Positions 7,323 to 13,268 of a stretch of 23,142 nt of DNA are shown here, piece by piece. The stretch comes from a virus. The stretch is taken from positions 1-23,142 of the IMG/VR virus record IMGVR_UViG_3300011432_000227; one strand, 5' to 3'. The notes beneath the pieces were generated by a model. It ran no database searches, was not told where the DNA came from, and saw only the letters and a list, made by a program, of their open reading frames with translations. The position numbers and the translations under genes were made by a program. Each line of letters starts with the position of its first letter. Position 1 is the first letter of the stretch.

Positions 7323-7993
7323 CGTAAGTATTTTCTAAATGCTTTCCAAGAAAGTTTTACCGCCTCCTTCAACTTACTTTCATCGGTAGGAAAACGCTTA
7401 ACATAATTATCATACCACTCTGTCCGGTGTGCTAAGTCCATATCCAACGGAAAGCAAATAATGTAATCGTCCACGATAGTAGTAATATGATCGGGGAAAC
7501 ATTGGCGCAATTTCTCAAAAACAAATTGAAACCTCGGCCACATATCCGGGTTACACGGCCACGGAGGGCGACCATAGAATAATCTCGCATCATCAATCAT
7601 TATCAAGGCATGTTTGCCAACGTGTGCAATGGCTTCTATCTCTTCGAGAATTGGGCATTCCTCCGTACCCTTGGGCGCTTCATGTGGCTCTGACCAATGG
7701 GCATCAAGCCAAAAGAATATGTTAACGTATGGATGTTTTTTTGTTATTGCATGAATGAGGTTCCTGGAATTACCCTCGTGAAGCGTTACGTTATTTGGGA
7801 ACTCCCCCTCTGGCCTTCCTCCAACTATCTCAATGCTGTGGCATGTCTTGAATAGTTTGGCCGCTGCGCGAACAGAGTCCCCGCCAGCCGTTCCGGTTTC
7901 GATGAACACGGGAATACTGTACTGATCGGTGAAGCGTTTGATATACTCAACTGGAAGGCCGCCAGTGTTTACGCCAAAGTGTTTAAAGCCCAC
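7319..7993 (-). CDS. SAM methyltransferase-like protein of glycan clusters
   Basis: The frame starts at GTG 7993 (MGFKHFGVNTGG); no ATG lies closer to the conserved region. The 224-residue protein has a Rossmann-type opening, VFIETGTAGGDSVRAA (residues 29-44), an acidic strand 2 end (HSIEI), FFWLDAHWSE (93-102) and ALIMIDDARLF (129-139). This is the layout of small methyltransferase-like proteins that neighbour glycosyltransferases. The 'ETGT..G.S' loop is less standard than in its neighbours, so the activity is less certain. It overlaps the upstream 61-residue gene by 11 bases. Confidence 0.7.
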   Translation of the reverse strand: MGFKHFGVNTGGLPVEYIKRFTDQYSIPVFIETGTAGGDSVRAAAKLFKTCHSIEIVGGRPEGEFPNNVTLHEGNSRNLIHAITKKHPYVNIFFWLDAHWSEPHEAPKGTEECPILEEIEAIAHVGKHALIMIDDARLFYGRPPWPCNPDMWPRFQFVFEKLRQCFPDHITTIVDDYIICFPLDMDLAHRTEWYDNYVKRFPTDESKLKEAVKLSWKAFRKYLR

Positions 7994-8168
7994 GATATTT
8001 AGGTTTGTGTATTAAAAATGGATACGACTCATGGACTTTAAAACGGGCTACATCTTTCCCTTTATAGGATTGCATGTACTGAGTTACAACACTTTTTAAA
8101 TCAAAACTAACGCCCATAAATCGAGTTTCAGTTTCAGGGTGATTTGTGTCAATTGTTATCAAGCTCAT
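7983..8168 (-). CDS. 61-residue protein of unknown function
   Basis: The ATG at 8168 overlaps the end of the epimerase gene by 20 bases and the stop overlaps the next gene by 11, as expected for a gene in this packed operon. The product is soluble and slightly basic (MSLITIDTNHPETETRFMG..., ending HKPKYRGL). No motif, membrane segment or cysteine pattern is visible and I do not recognise a family. Confidence 0.5.
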   Translation of the reverse strand: MSLITIDTNHPETETRFMGVSFDLKSVVTQYMQSYKGKDVARFKVHESYPFLIHKPKYRGL

Positions 8169-9198
8169 AACGAGATTTTATCCAGTTAAAAGTTTTCTCC
8201 AATCCTTCCCTGAGTGAGTACTTAGGCTCCCAGTTCAAAACCTTACGAATCAAATCGTTGTTGCTGTTACGACCTTTTACCCCAATGGCGTTGCTCGCTA
8301 CGTTCTTAATCTGTATTTCCTTTCCGCTAAACTCAATCACCAACTTTGCTAGTCCGTTTATGCTAATCATTTCCTCGCTGCCGATGTTTATAGGTTCTTT
8401 GAAGTCTGATTCCATGAGCAACCGAACAGCGTCTACACAGTCGTCAATGTAAAGGAATGATCGGGTTTGTAAGCCGTCTCCCCATACTTCGATTTGGTTG
8501 TGATTCTCGCTTGTTGTGGCGTGAAGTAATTCGATAACCTTTCGGCACATGGCGGCAGGCGCTTTTGCCTTTGGGTCTAAGTATTGACCTTCAGGCCCAT
8601 AAATATTATGAAATCTTGCTATACGAATATTTAATTCGTGGTTTCTTGAATAAGCCATATATAGTTTTTCACTAAACAACTTCTCAAAACCATAACAGCT
8701 ATCAGGGTCTGCCGGAAAAGCATCACTTTCTTTTAAGCCCTGATTGTATGTGCTTTCTTGAAGTCCTTTAGGGTATACGCACGCGGATGAGCTATAGAAT
8801 AATTTACCTTTAAAATTCTTGACAGCGTTGCAAACATTAAGATTTATTAGCGCTGAGTCATGCATGATGTCGCTATCATTTTCGCCTGTAAATACATACA
8901 ATGCACCACCCATGAGACATGCAAAATTGTATACCTCATCAAATTGAGTAAGTTGTTCGAATGGTTCTGGCAGAAATGAATATTCTCTGTTTTCGTTTAA
9001 TCTAAAAACCGCATCAACAACTTTTGGGTCTCTTAAATCAGCCAGAACAAATTCATCACAGAAATCTACTTCACCATATCTGTAAGGCTCAATATCAACA
9101 ACGCGAACCCAATATCCTTCTTTTTTTAATCTGCGAGCCATATGATGCCCCACAAATCCTGATGACCCGAGGCAAAGGGCCGTTTTACCTGTTTGCAT
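8149..9198 (-). CDS. NAD-dependent epimerase resembling GDP-mannose 3,5-epimerase
   Basis: This 349-residue short-chain dehydrogenase/reductase-fold enzyme has the NAD loop GSSGFVG (residues 11-17), an SSACVYP segment (137-143) and the catalytic YGFEK (169-173). From RIARFHNIYGP (192-202) onward it closely follows plant and bacterial GDP-mannose 3,5-epimerase (GME): KAPAAMCRK (212-220), EVWGDGLQTRSF (237-248), EPINIGSEEMISIN and VKGRNSNND. Cys140 and Lys212 fall at the positions of the known GME acid/base pair (Arabidopsis Cys145 and Lys217). GME converts GDP-D-mannose to GDP-L-galactose, with GDP-L-gulose as a side product. A segment around residues 65-83 looks inserted. The match is to motifs recalled from the family; GDP-sugar specificity is likely but not proven. 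Confidence 0.8.
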   Translation of the reverse strand: MQTGKTALCLGSSGFVGHHMARRLKKEGYWVRVVDIEPYRYGEVDFCDEFVLADLRDPKVVDAVFRLNENREYSFLPEPFEQLTQFDEVYNFACLMGGALYVFTGENDSDIMHDSALINLNVCNAVKNFKGKLFYSSSACVYPKGLQESTYNQGLKESDAFPADPDSCYGFEKLFSEKLYMAYSRNHELNIRIARFHNIYGPEGQYLDPKAKAPAAMCRKVIELLHATTSENHNQIEVWGDGLQTRSFLYIDDCVDAVRLLMESDFKEPINIGSEEMISINGLAKLVIEFSGKEIQIKNVASNAIGVKGRNSNNDLIRKVLNWEPKYSLREGLEKTFNWIKSRYELDNN

Positions 9199-9853
9199 AA
9201 TCTTGCTTTTTTAGACCCTTATTCCAAGCCTTTTGAACTCCTTTTAATCCCTTGTTCCAAGGAACAAATCCTTTCTTAAACTCAGTTCGCTTTGAGTAGC
9301 TCTTACCCTTATGAATTTCAGCGTACTTCTTTTTATTCTCTTCAGTACATGGAATACCAAATCTTGGCGATTCTTTCCCAAATCTATGCACTCCGAACAT
9401 GGGATTTTTTTCACCCTTAAACTGAGTATAGGTTTTTGGGTTTGACCTTATCTTCTTTGAAATTATATCGCGTATCTCTTGCGAGACATTTGCATTATTT
9501 TCTCCTCCATCATTCTGATTAGTTAATGGCCCATTATTTAAATCACGCCTACCAATTAACTTTATCAGTGTAGTTTCATAATCGTAGGCATCCAACTCAA
9601 GCATATTGAATTTAATCCTAATTATAATAGGGTCAAATCCATCAGATATAATACTTTGAATCCTATTTGTTTTGTGGCTGTTATATTTGGCTTCACCTTT
9701 TTTTACTGACCTCAAATGCTCCCTGTCCCTTGACCTACAACCCTTGCCTATGTAGAATGGCTCATAATCAAATCTTAATCCACCAAAAGTATAATTACCA
9801 AACCTTCTCGGGTCTAAGTAAGAATATACGTAAAATCTATTAGGCTTTGTCAT
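9185..9853 (-). CDS. GIY-YIG homing endonuclease with NUMOD3-type repeats
   Basis: The ATG at 9853 gives 222 residues; a TTG six bases upstream is less likely. The GIY part is FYVYSYLDP (7-15) and the YIG part is FYIGKG (33-38), followed by catalytic-type R40, R42 and R44, the metal-binding Glu93 in DYETTLIKLIG and a DGGEN turn (115-119). The C-terminal half holds DNA-binding repeats of NUMOD3 style (KNPMFGVHRFGKESPRFG) and two WNKGLK units near the end. The gene is visibly richer in A and T than its neighbours, as is usual for mobile homing genes. Its end overlaps the epimerase start by 14 bases, so the element is free-standing and leaves both flanking genes intact. Confidence 0.85.
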   Translation of the reverse strand: MTKPNRFYVYSYLDPRRFGNYTFGGLRFDYEPFYIGKGCRSRDREHLRSVKKGEAKYNSHKTNRIQSIISDGFDPIIIRIKFNMLELDAYDYETTLIKLIGRRDLNNGPLTNQNDGGENNANVSQEIRDIISKKIRSNPKTYTQFKGEKNPMFGVHRFGKESPRFGIPCTEENKKKYAEIHKGKSYSKRTEFKKGFVPWNKGLKGVQKAWNKGLKKQDYANR

Positions 9854-9866
9854 ATACAAATATAAC

Positions 9867-10646
9867 CTAACGAAACTTTATTTTAGTCCAGGAATCAGGT
9901 ATCAAATCTGTCGGCTCCTTGCCAGTAAATCCAGGCCCGAACCAATTCTTTGAACTTGGTGAAATTACTATCCTGTCTGGGTTGTGACCAAGCCACGCCG
10001 CCCACCAGGAAAATGTACTGTTGGCGATGATGTGATGGGAGCATGAAGCCATTTTACTGAGGGCTTCGTATTCGTTGGTTTCATCACAAAAATCCAACAA
10101 CTCCCCACGCCAATTATCTTTACACCATTGTATATCATCTGAGAATACAAGGAACTTAGAATCGTCCGGCACGCGGTCAAACGCTAAAGAAATATACTTG
10201 TTTGTCACGGGTGGAAAGCTATTCGAGTTCGTCACGTAATCCCCACGCCTCACATGGATAGAAACATAGCCTTCATATTCCGGATAATGCTTCAGTGGAA
10301 ACGCGGCCCTCACTTCCTCCTTCGCATTATCGAACCATTTCTCCGACTGAAAGAACCCAACCAGGGTTACATCTCGGCCGTTGAAAGTTGGGATAGGTGA
10401 GTAGTTGAACATCGATACGTCGTGCTGTTCGTAACGCTCACCGACGCCCCCGTAGCACATCGGTAGATTGGGCCAGAACTGAGGCAGTAGCCACGGAGTA
10501 GGTTTATCTTCAAATGTATCACCCGCGCCCCTACGCTGAGGGATGGCCCATTTGTAGCCGTGTTTTTTAGCGTAACCAATGCAGGCTGCGGCTTCGAAGA
10601 GGCAGTTCCCTAAACGCCCGATAGGCCTGAAGGTTATTAGACTCAT
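9867..10646 (-). CDS. Glycosyltransferase family 11 (alpha-1,2-fucosyltransferase-like)
   Basis: This 259-residue protein has the GT11 signatures in order: GRLGNCLFEAAACIGYA (residues 10-26; family form GGLGNQLFQYA), the donor-binding HVRRGDYV (131-138) and IANSTFSWWAAWL (207-219). Known GT11 enzymes transfer L-fucose from GDP-L-fucose in alpha-1,2 linkage; some are relaxed enough to use GDP-L-galactose. The first motif has Cys in place of Gln. The gene is separated from a GDP-mannose 3,5-epimerase-like gene only by a homing endonuclease. It starts with an ATGA overlap after a small membrane-protein gene. The real donor is unproven. Confidence 0.9.
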   Translation of the reverse strand: MSLITFRPIGRLGNCLFEAAACIGYAKKHGYKWAIPQRRGAGDTFEDKPTPWLLPQFWPNLPMCYGGVGERYEQHDVSMFNYSPIPTFNGRDVTLVGFFQSEKWFDNAKEEVRAAFPLKHYPEYEGYVSIHVRRGDYVTNSNSFPPVTNKYISLAFDRVPDDSKFLVFSDDIQWCKDNWRGELLDFCDETNEYEALSKMASCSHHIIANSTFSWWAAWLGHNPDRIVISPSSKNWFGPGFTGKEPTDLIPDSWTKIKFR

Positions 10647-10819
10647 ATCAATCCAGTGGGGTGTTTCTCGATAAACGACCGGGTATAATTGAGCGGGTTA
10701 ACAGCCACGCTACATATTATCACAAAAGAAAACAATGACGCCGGCAAGTTATCACAATAGGCATAGAATATAGTGTTTATTGCGTATAGAATGATAATAA
10801 AGATTGGGAGTGCTTTCAT
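10643..10819 (-). CDS. 58-residue membrane protein
   Basis: A 58-codon frame fills what otherwise looks like a 169-base gap. Its ATG at 10819 overlaps the stop of the GT2 gene as ATGA, and its TGA overlaps the GT11 start as ATGA. The product has one strong hydrophobic segment near the N-terminus (ALPIFIIILYAINTIFYAY, residues 3-21) and a second, weaker one (ASLFSFVIICSVAV, 27-40), followed by a polar tail (NYTRSFIEKHPTGLI). The flush fit at both ends in a coupled operon supports translation. The function is unknown; a membrane anchor or small channel-like role is only a guess. Confidence 0.7.
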   Translation of the reverse strand: MKALPIFIIILYAINTIFYAYCDNLPASLFSFVIICSVAVNPLNYTRSFIEKHPTGLI

Positions 10820-11553
10820 TTCATTTGCTTTAGTTTCTGGATAATCGAATCATGAAACCCCGACGGCGTGCGCCTCACGTTTGCCCCGTAGTGGCTCCCC
10901 TCCTCCGCCCCGTGATTATTAACCCTGTGCTGGTAACTCAAATCAGGAACGACATAAATATTGTTTCCAGCCTCCAACCACCGGAGCATCATGTAAATTG
11001 AATCACTCGTTACGGGGTCGATGTCGGGGTTAAAAACCTTTAGATATTCATGGCGGTTCACAAAGTAGTTAGCCGCGTTTAGCATCGTTGTTACCCTGTC
11101 TGAACTGACAAGCCCGGCGATGTTGTGCCTATTTATACTCACTCCTGAAACGCTTGTAAAATCAAAGTGCGGACGGGCGAATGATGGCGTGTAAATTGTC
11201 TTGTCGTTCACCCCACCGATCAATAAGTTTTCAATCCTGTCAAGATAGGACTTATCCATTATATTGTCGGAGTCGAACAGAACACACCAATCGTTAGACG
11301 CTAGTTCAAGGGACTTGGCTTTGTTCCGGTAGCAATCCAGGTTCGTGTCGTTACGGTGTACCTTGACTTTTGGAAACTCTTTGAAGTACCAAATGACGGA
11401 CTGAAAAACATCGTCTCGGGAATGATCGTCTGAGATTATGATCTCGTCAACACGGTTATCCTGCAATATACTTGCGACCGACTCATAAAGAAGTTTTGAC
11501 CGGTTGAAGTTGGTCAGGCAAATGCTGATTCTAAATTTAGTGTCCTCGCTCAC
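10816..11553 (-). CDS. GT2 family glycosyltransferase
   Basis: The gene starts with GTG at 11553, which overlaps the upstream stop as GTGA. The 245-residue protein opens with FRISICLTNFNRSKLLYESVA, then IIISDDHSRDD (residues 38-48), NLDCYRNKAKSLELAS (71-86) and the metal motif VLFDSDN (91-97). These are the standard GT2 elements in order. The C-terminal half carries YQHRVNNHG, an acceptor-side histidine region typical of the family. It should transfer a sugar from a nucleotide donor with inversion; donor and acceptor are unknown. There is no membrane segment. Confidence 0.9.
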   Translation of the reverse strand: MSEDTKFRISICLTNFNRSKLLYESVASILQDNRVDEIIISDDHSRDDVFQSVIWYFKEFPKVKVHRNDTNLDCYRNKAKSLELASNDWCVLFDSDNIMDKSYLDRIENLLIGGVNDKTIYTPSFARPHFDFTSVSGVSINRHNIAGLVSSDRVTTMLNAANYFVNRHEYLKVFNPDIDPVTSDSIYMMLRWLEAGNNIYVVPDLSYQHRVNNHGAEEGSHYGANVRRTPSGFHDSIIQKLKQMK

Positions 11554-12254
11554 AGGTTTATCACGTTAAAGTTTTTGTCGTTGATCCAGATACTGAAAAG
11601 TCGCTCTAAGATGAAGACGCCTATCGGCCAGTCCTGCCGACCGCTTTTTTGCTGATACTCTTTGATTTCTTTAAGGTCCCTTTTTTTGTGTACGTAACCG
11701 GAATCAACTCCAAATACGGCAGGCCGTTCGCACATGAAATCAATGGCGGGTTTTAGACAGTACCCGACGTACATTTGATATATCCCGTTCCGGGCAATGA
11801 AATGGTTTTCATGAATGGTATGGTTTAAGTCCTCATCTTTTGAAATGTCCGGAACCATGATCCCCAGCGGTTTAAGGAAGTCATTAACGAACACCTTAAA
11901 CGCCTCATCCCATACCTTACCATGCCAATTGCTAGCCATGTCCAAAGGACGAAAGGTAGGGCGGCGCGGTGTGAGTATAGCCACATCGAAATCCGCTGAC
12001 AAAATCTTTTTTTCACTTAATTCAAGATCGTGTTTTAGCACTAACGGGGTTGAACTTTCGGAACGCTTTTGCTTCAGTCTCCATGAACATACGGAAATAT
12101 AATCAGCCTCCGATTGAGGTACAAGCCTGGCAATCACATCGTTTTCAAAGTAGTCCGTTAGTGTGTCGTTGAAATAGACCTTCGCGAACGGGTAGCAGTG
12201 GCCCCGCTGTTCCTCTTTGAAAATGATTTGATGAAAGGTGAGGGTCTTATCCAT
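11550..12254 (-). CDS. Conserved phage glycan-cassette protein, possible glycosyltransferase
   Basis: This 234-residue protein resembles, in my recollection, a family found in glycan clusters of Bacteroidota phages. Members share an N-terminal 'YPFAKVYFNDTLTDYFEN' region (residues 21-38 here), then ADYISVCSWRLKQK (50-63), an ILTPRRPTF segment, IHENHFIARNGIYQMYVGYCLKPA and a C-terminal IGVFILERLFSIWI. The 'ENHF..RN.IY..YV...L.PA' block and the FxLERL ending are reminiscent of sugar transferases acting on surface glycans, but no clear DxD motif can be placed. It overlaps both neighbours by 4-8 bases. The function is not established. Confidence 0.6.
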   Translation of the reverse strand: MDKTLTFHQIIFKEEQRGHCYPFAKVYFNDTLTDYFENDVIARLVPQSEADYISVCSWRLKQKRSESSTPLVLKHDLELSEKKILSADFDVAILTPRRPTFRPLDMASNWHGKVWDEAFKVFVNDFLKPLGIMVPDISKDEDLNHTIHENHFIARNGIYQMYVGYCLKPAIDFMCERPAVFGVDSGYVHKKRDLKEIKEYQQKSGRQDWPIGVFILERLFSIWINDKNFNVINL

Positions 12255-12441
12255 TGAGCCACTCAGCTAGTCGTCTAACACACCCCGAACAATCTTCCTG
12301 AAACTTTTGACCAGCCTCTTGATAAAGTTGTGCGGCCCGTCTCCAACTCGGCAGATCAAAATTGAATTGGTGGATCTCCCGGCTCGCCTTCATGTAGGCC
12401 AGTAGTTCGTCCTTGGTCATGTCTGTAATCCGCTTACTCAT
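12247..12441 (-). CDS. Small helical protein with a CxxC pair
   Basis: The 64-residue product is helical and begins MSKRITDMTKDELLAYM. The middle is LPSWRRAAQLYQEAGQKFQ (residues 30-48) and the end is DCSGCVRRLAEWLNG. Short phage proteins with a 'W..A..LYn...g.....C..C' pattern occur beside glycosyltransferase genes in related phages, but their role is unknown to me. The start overlaps the stop of the upstream HTH gene as ATGA, which ties it to the cassette. Confidence 0.6.
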   Translation of the reverse strand: MSKRITDMTKDELLAYMKASREIHQFNFDLPSWRRAAQLYQEAGQKFQEDCSGCVRRLAEWLNG

Positions 12442-12590
12442 CCCTTGAAAACGTCAGTGTTAACACTTATAACCATGTGAGTAACAATGACTTTGGCCTG
12501 AACTCCTTTAGGTAAAGATTTGGATTTAACCATGCGGTAAACAGTAGATCGGTTCACCTTCAATTTGTGCGCGAACTGCGCAACGGTCAT
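12438..12590 (-). CDS. 50-residue helix-turn-helix protein, first gene of the cassette
   Basis: The ATG at 12590 gives 50 codons whose stop overlaps the next gene as ATGA. The first 30 residues form a compact helix-turn-helix: MTVAQFAHKLKVNRSTVYRM followed by VKSKSLPKGV. The pattern is that of excisionase/MerR-like or resolvase-type DNA-binding domains, in which a second helix after 'V.RSTVYRM' recognises DNA. It lies about 46 bases downstream of a perfect 14-bp palindrome overlapping the predicted promoter, so it could regulate its own operon. A GTG four codons upstream is an alternative start. A DNA-binding role is likely; the target is inferred from position. Confidence 0.7.
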   Translation of the reverse strand: MTVAQFAHKLKVNRSTVYRMVKSKSLPKGVQAKVIVTHMVISVNTDVFKG

Positions 12591-12604
12591 TTGCTTAATC
12601 ACGA

Positions 12605-12640
12605 GTGCAAATATATAACAGAAATAATGAGACTTGCAAC
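12605..12640 (-). promoter_or_regulatory. Predicted Bacteroidota-type promoter for the glycan cassette
   Basis: On the minus strand, TTG (12639-12637) is followed by 21 bases and TATATTTG (12615-12608). This fits the Bacteroidota form TTG-N17-23-TAnnTTTG exactly. Transcription would start about 7 bases further on, near 12601, leaving a leader of roughly 11 bases before the ATG at 12590. The promoter lies after the terminator of the capsid operon and before the first cassette gene, as expected for a separately transcribed unit. It differs from the two predicted late promoters, which lack a TTG box. Confidence 0.65.
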
Positions 12641-12649
12641 ACGTGTTGC
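12636..12649. repeat. Perfect 14-bp palindrome overlapping the -33 box (operator candidate)
   Basis: GCAACACGTGTTGC is self-complementary over all 14 bases. Its right arm on the minus strand supplies the TTG of the predicted cassette promoter, so a protein bound there would block RNA polymerase. The nearby 50-residue HTH protein is a natural candidate ligand; a host factor is also possible. Confidence 0.55.
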
Positions 12650-12659
12650 GTTGACAGGT

Positions 12660-12691
12660 AAAAAGAAAAGGAGGCTACTAACCCCCCTTTT
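12660..12691 (-). terminator. Intrinsic terminator after the capsid/tube operon
   Basis: On the minus strand, AAAAGGGGG (12691-12683), an 8-base loop and CCTCCTTTT (12674-12666) form a 9-bp stem with one G-U pair. CTTTTTACC follows. It lies 22 bases after the stop of the tube-like gene and just before the cassette promoter, so it should insulate the cassette from capsid transcription. Confidence 0.75.
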
Positions 12692-12713
12692 CCCCTATGT
12701 AACAACCGCTTGT

Positions 12714-13265
12714 TTAAATAATTCTTGCGTTCAGGTACGCCAGTGTCGTGGCAACCGTTCCAACATCGAACCGGATTGGTTTGGTTTTCTCGGCTCCTTC
12801 CAGTATTACAGTATCAGACACGTCGTCCGCCGCGGCCTGCCCTGTGGTTCCAACGTCGCCAGGCATCCCGGTTAATCCGTTGCCGTAACCGTTGATAAAG
12901 AACTGGTCATTGTTGTTCCGATAAATAGTAAAGGCATCCTGAGCCTGTAACAGCCTTTGAATCTCTACGTCGTCCTGAGTGGACAGCGCGATCAATTTGA
13001 CCGTGCTGCGGTGTGTCCAGAAGCCATTGCCTCCAGCCCCCTTGACGTAAACCCAGTCGTATTTGTGCGCGAATTTCTGCCCCTCAAACTTCACCAGGCC
13101 ACGATAGGCGCTAAATGAAAGTGTTGATACGGGCGCTGCCTGAACGCCGCTGATGGGCGCACTCAGGTCGGAAACATACCCTATGTAGAAGTCCTTATCA
13201 GCCCCGGCTGGGAAGTTAAGGTCTCCACAAACAAGAGTCGTTCCGTATTGTACGCGGCATGCCAT
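12714..13265 (-). CDS. Virion structural protein, possibly tail tube
   Basis: This 183-residue beta-rich protein is encoded directly after the capsid gene, with a 2-base gap. It begins MACRVQYGTTLVCGDLNFPAG. A region with VEIQRLLQAQDAFTIYRNNNDQFFINGYGNGLTGMPGDVG is followed by SDTVILEGAEKTKPIRFDVG. This layout (a 'nndg.w.l.G..nGl' turn, a Gly-rich loop, then a 'tltLsG.E' strand) is seen in Bacteroidota phage virion proteins that I associate with the tail tube. No tail-tube gene is otherwise visible in the window, which supports the idea. A head decoration or head-completion protein is the alternative. A strong terminator follows. Confidence 0.6.
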   Translation of the reverse strand: MACRVQYGTTLVCGDLNFPAGADKDFYIGYVSDLSAPISGVQAAPVSTLSFSAYRGLVKFEGQKFAHKYDWVYVKGAGGNGFWTHRSTVKLIALSTQDDVEIQRLLQAQDAFTIYRNNNDQFFINGYGNGLTGMPGDVGTTGQAAADDVSDTVILEGAEKTKPIRFDVGTVATTLAYLNARII

Positions 13266-13268
13266 AGA

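Noticed and set aside
9851-9865. TATATTTG before the homing endonuclease as a promoter
   Set aside because: It matches the -7 box, but no TTG lies 17-23 bases upstream and the box ends only 3 bases before the ATG, so transcription would start inside the gene.
12567-12875. A 102-codon plus-strand frame across the terminator and cassette promoter
   Set aside because: It runs through the terminator, the palindrome and two well-supported minus-strand genes, has no coding character and no promoter of its own.
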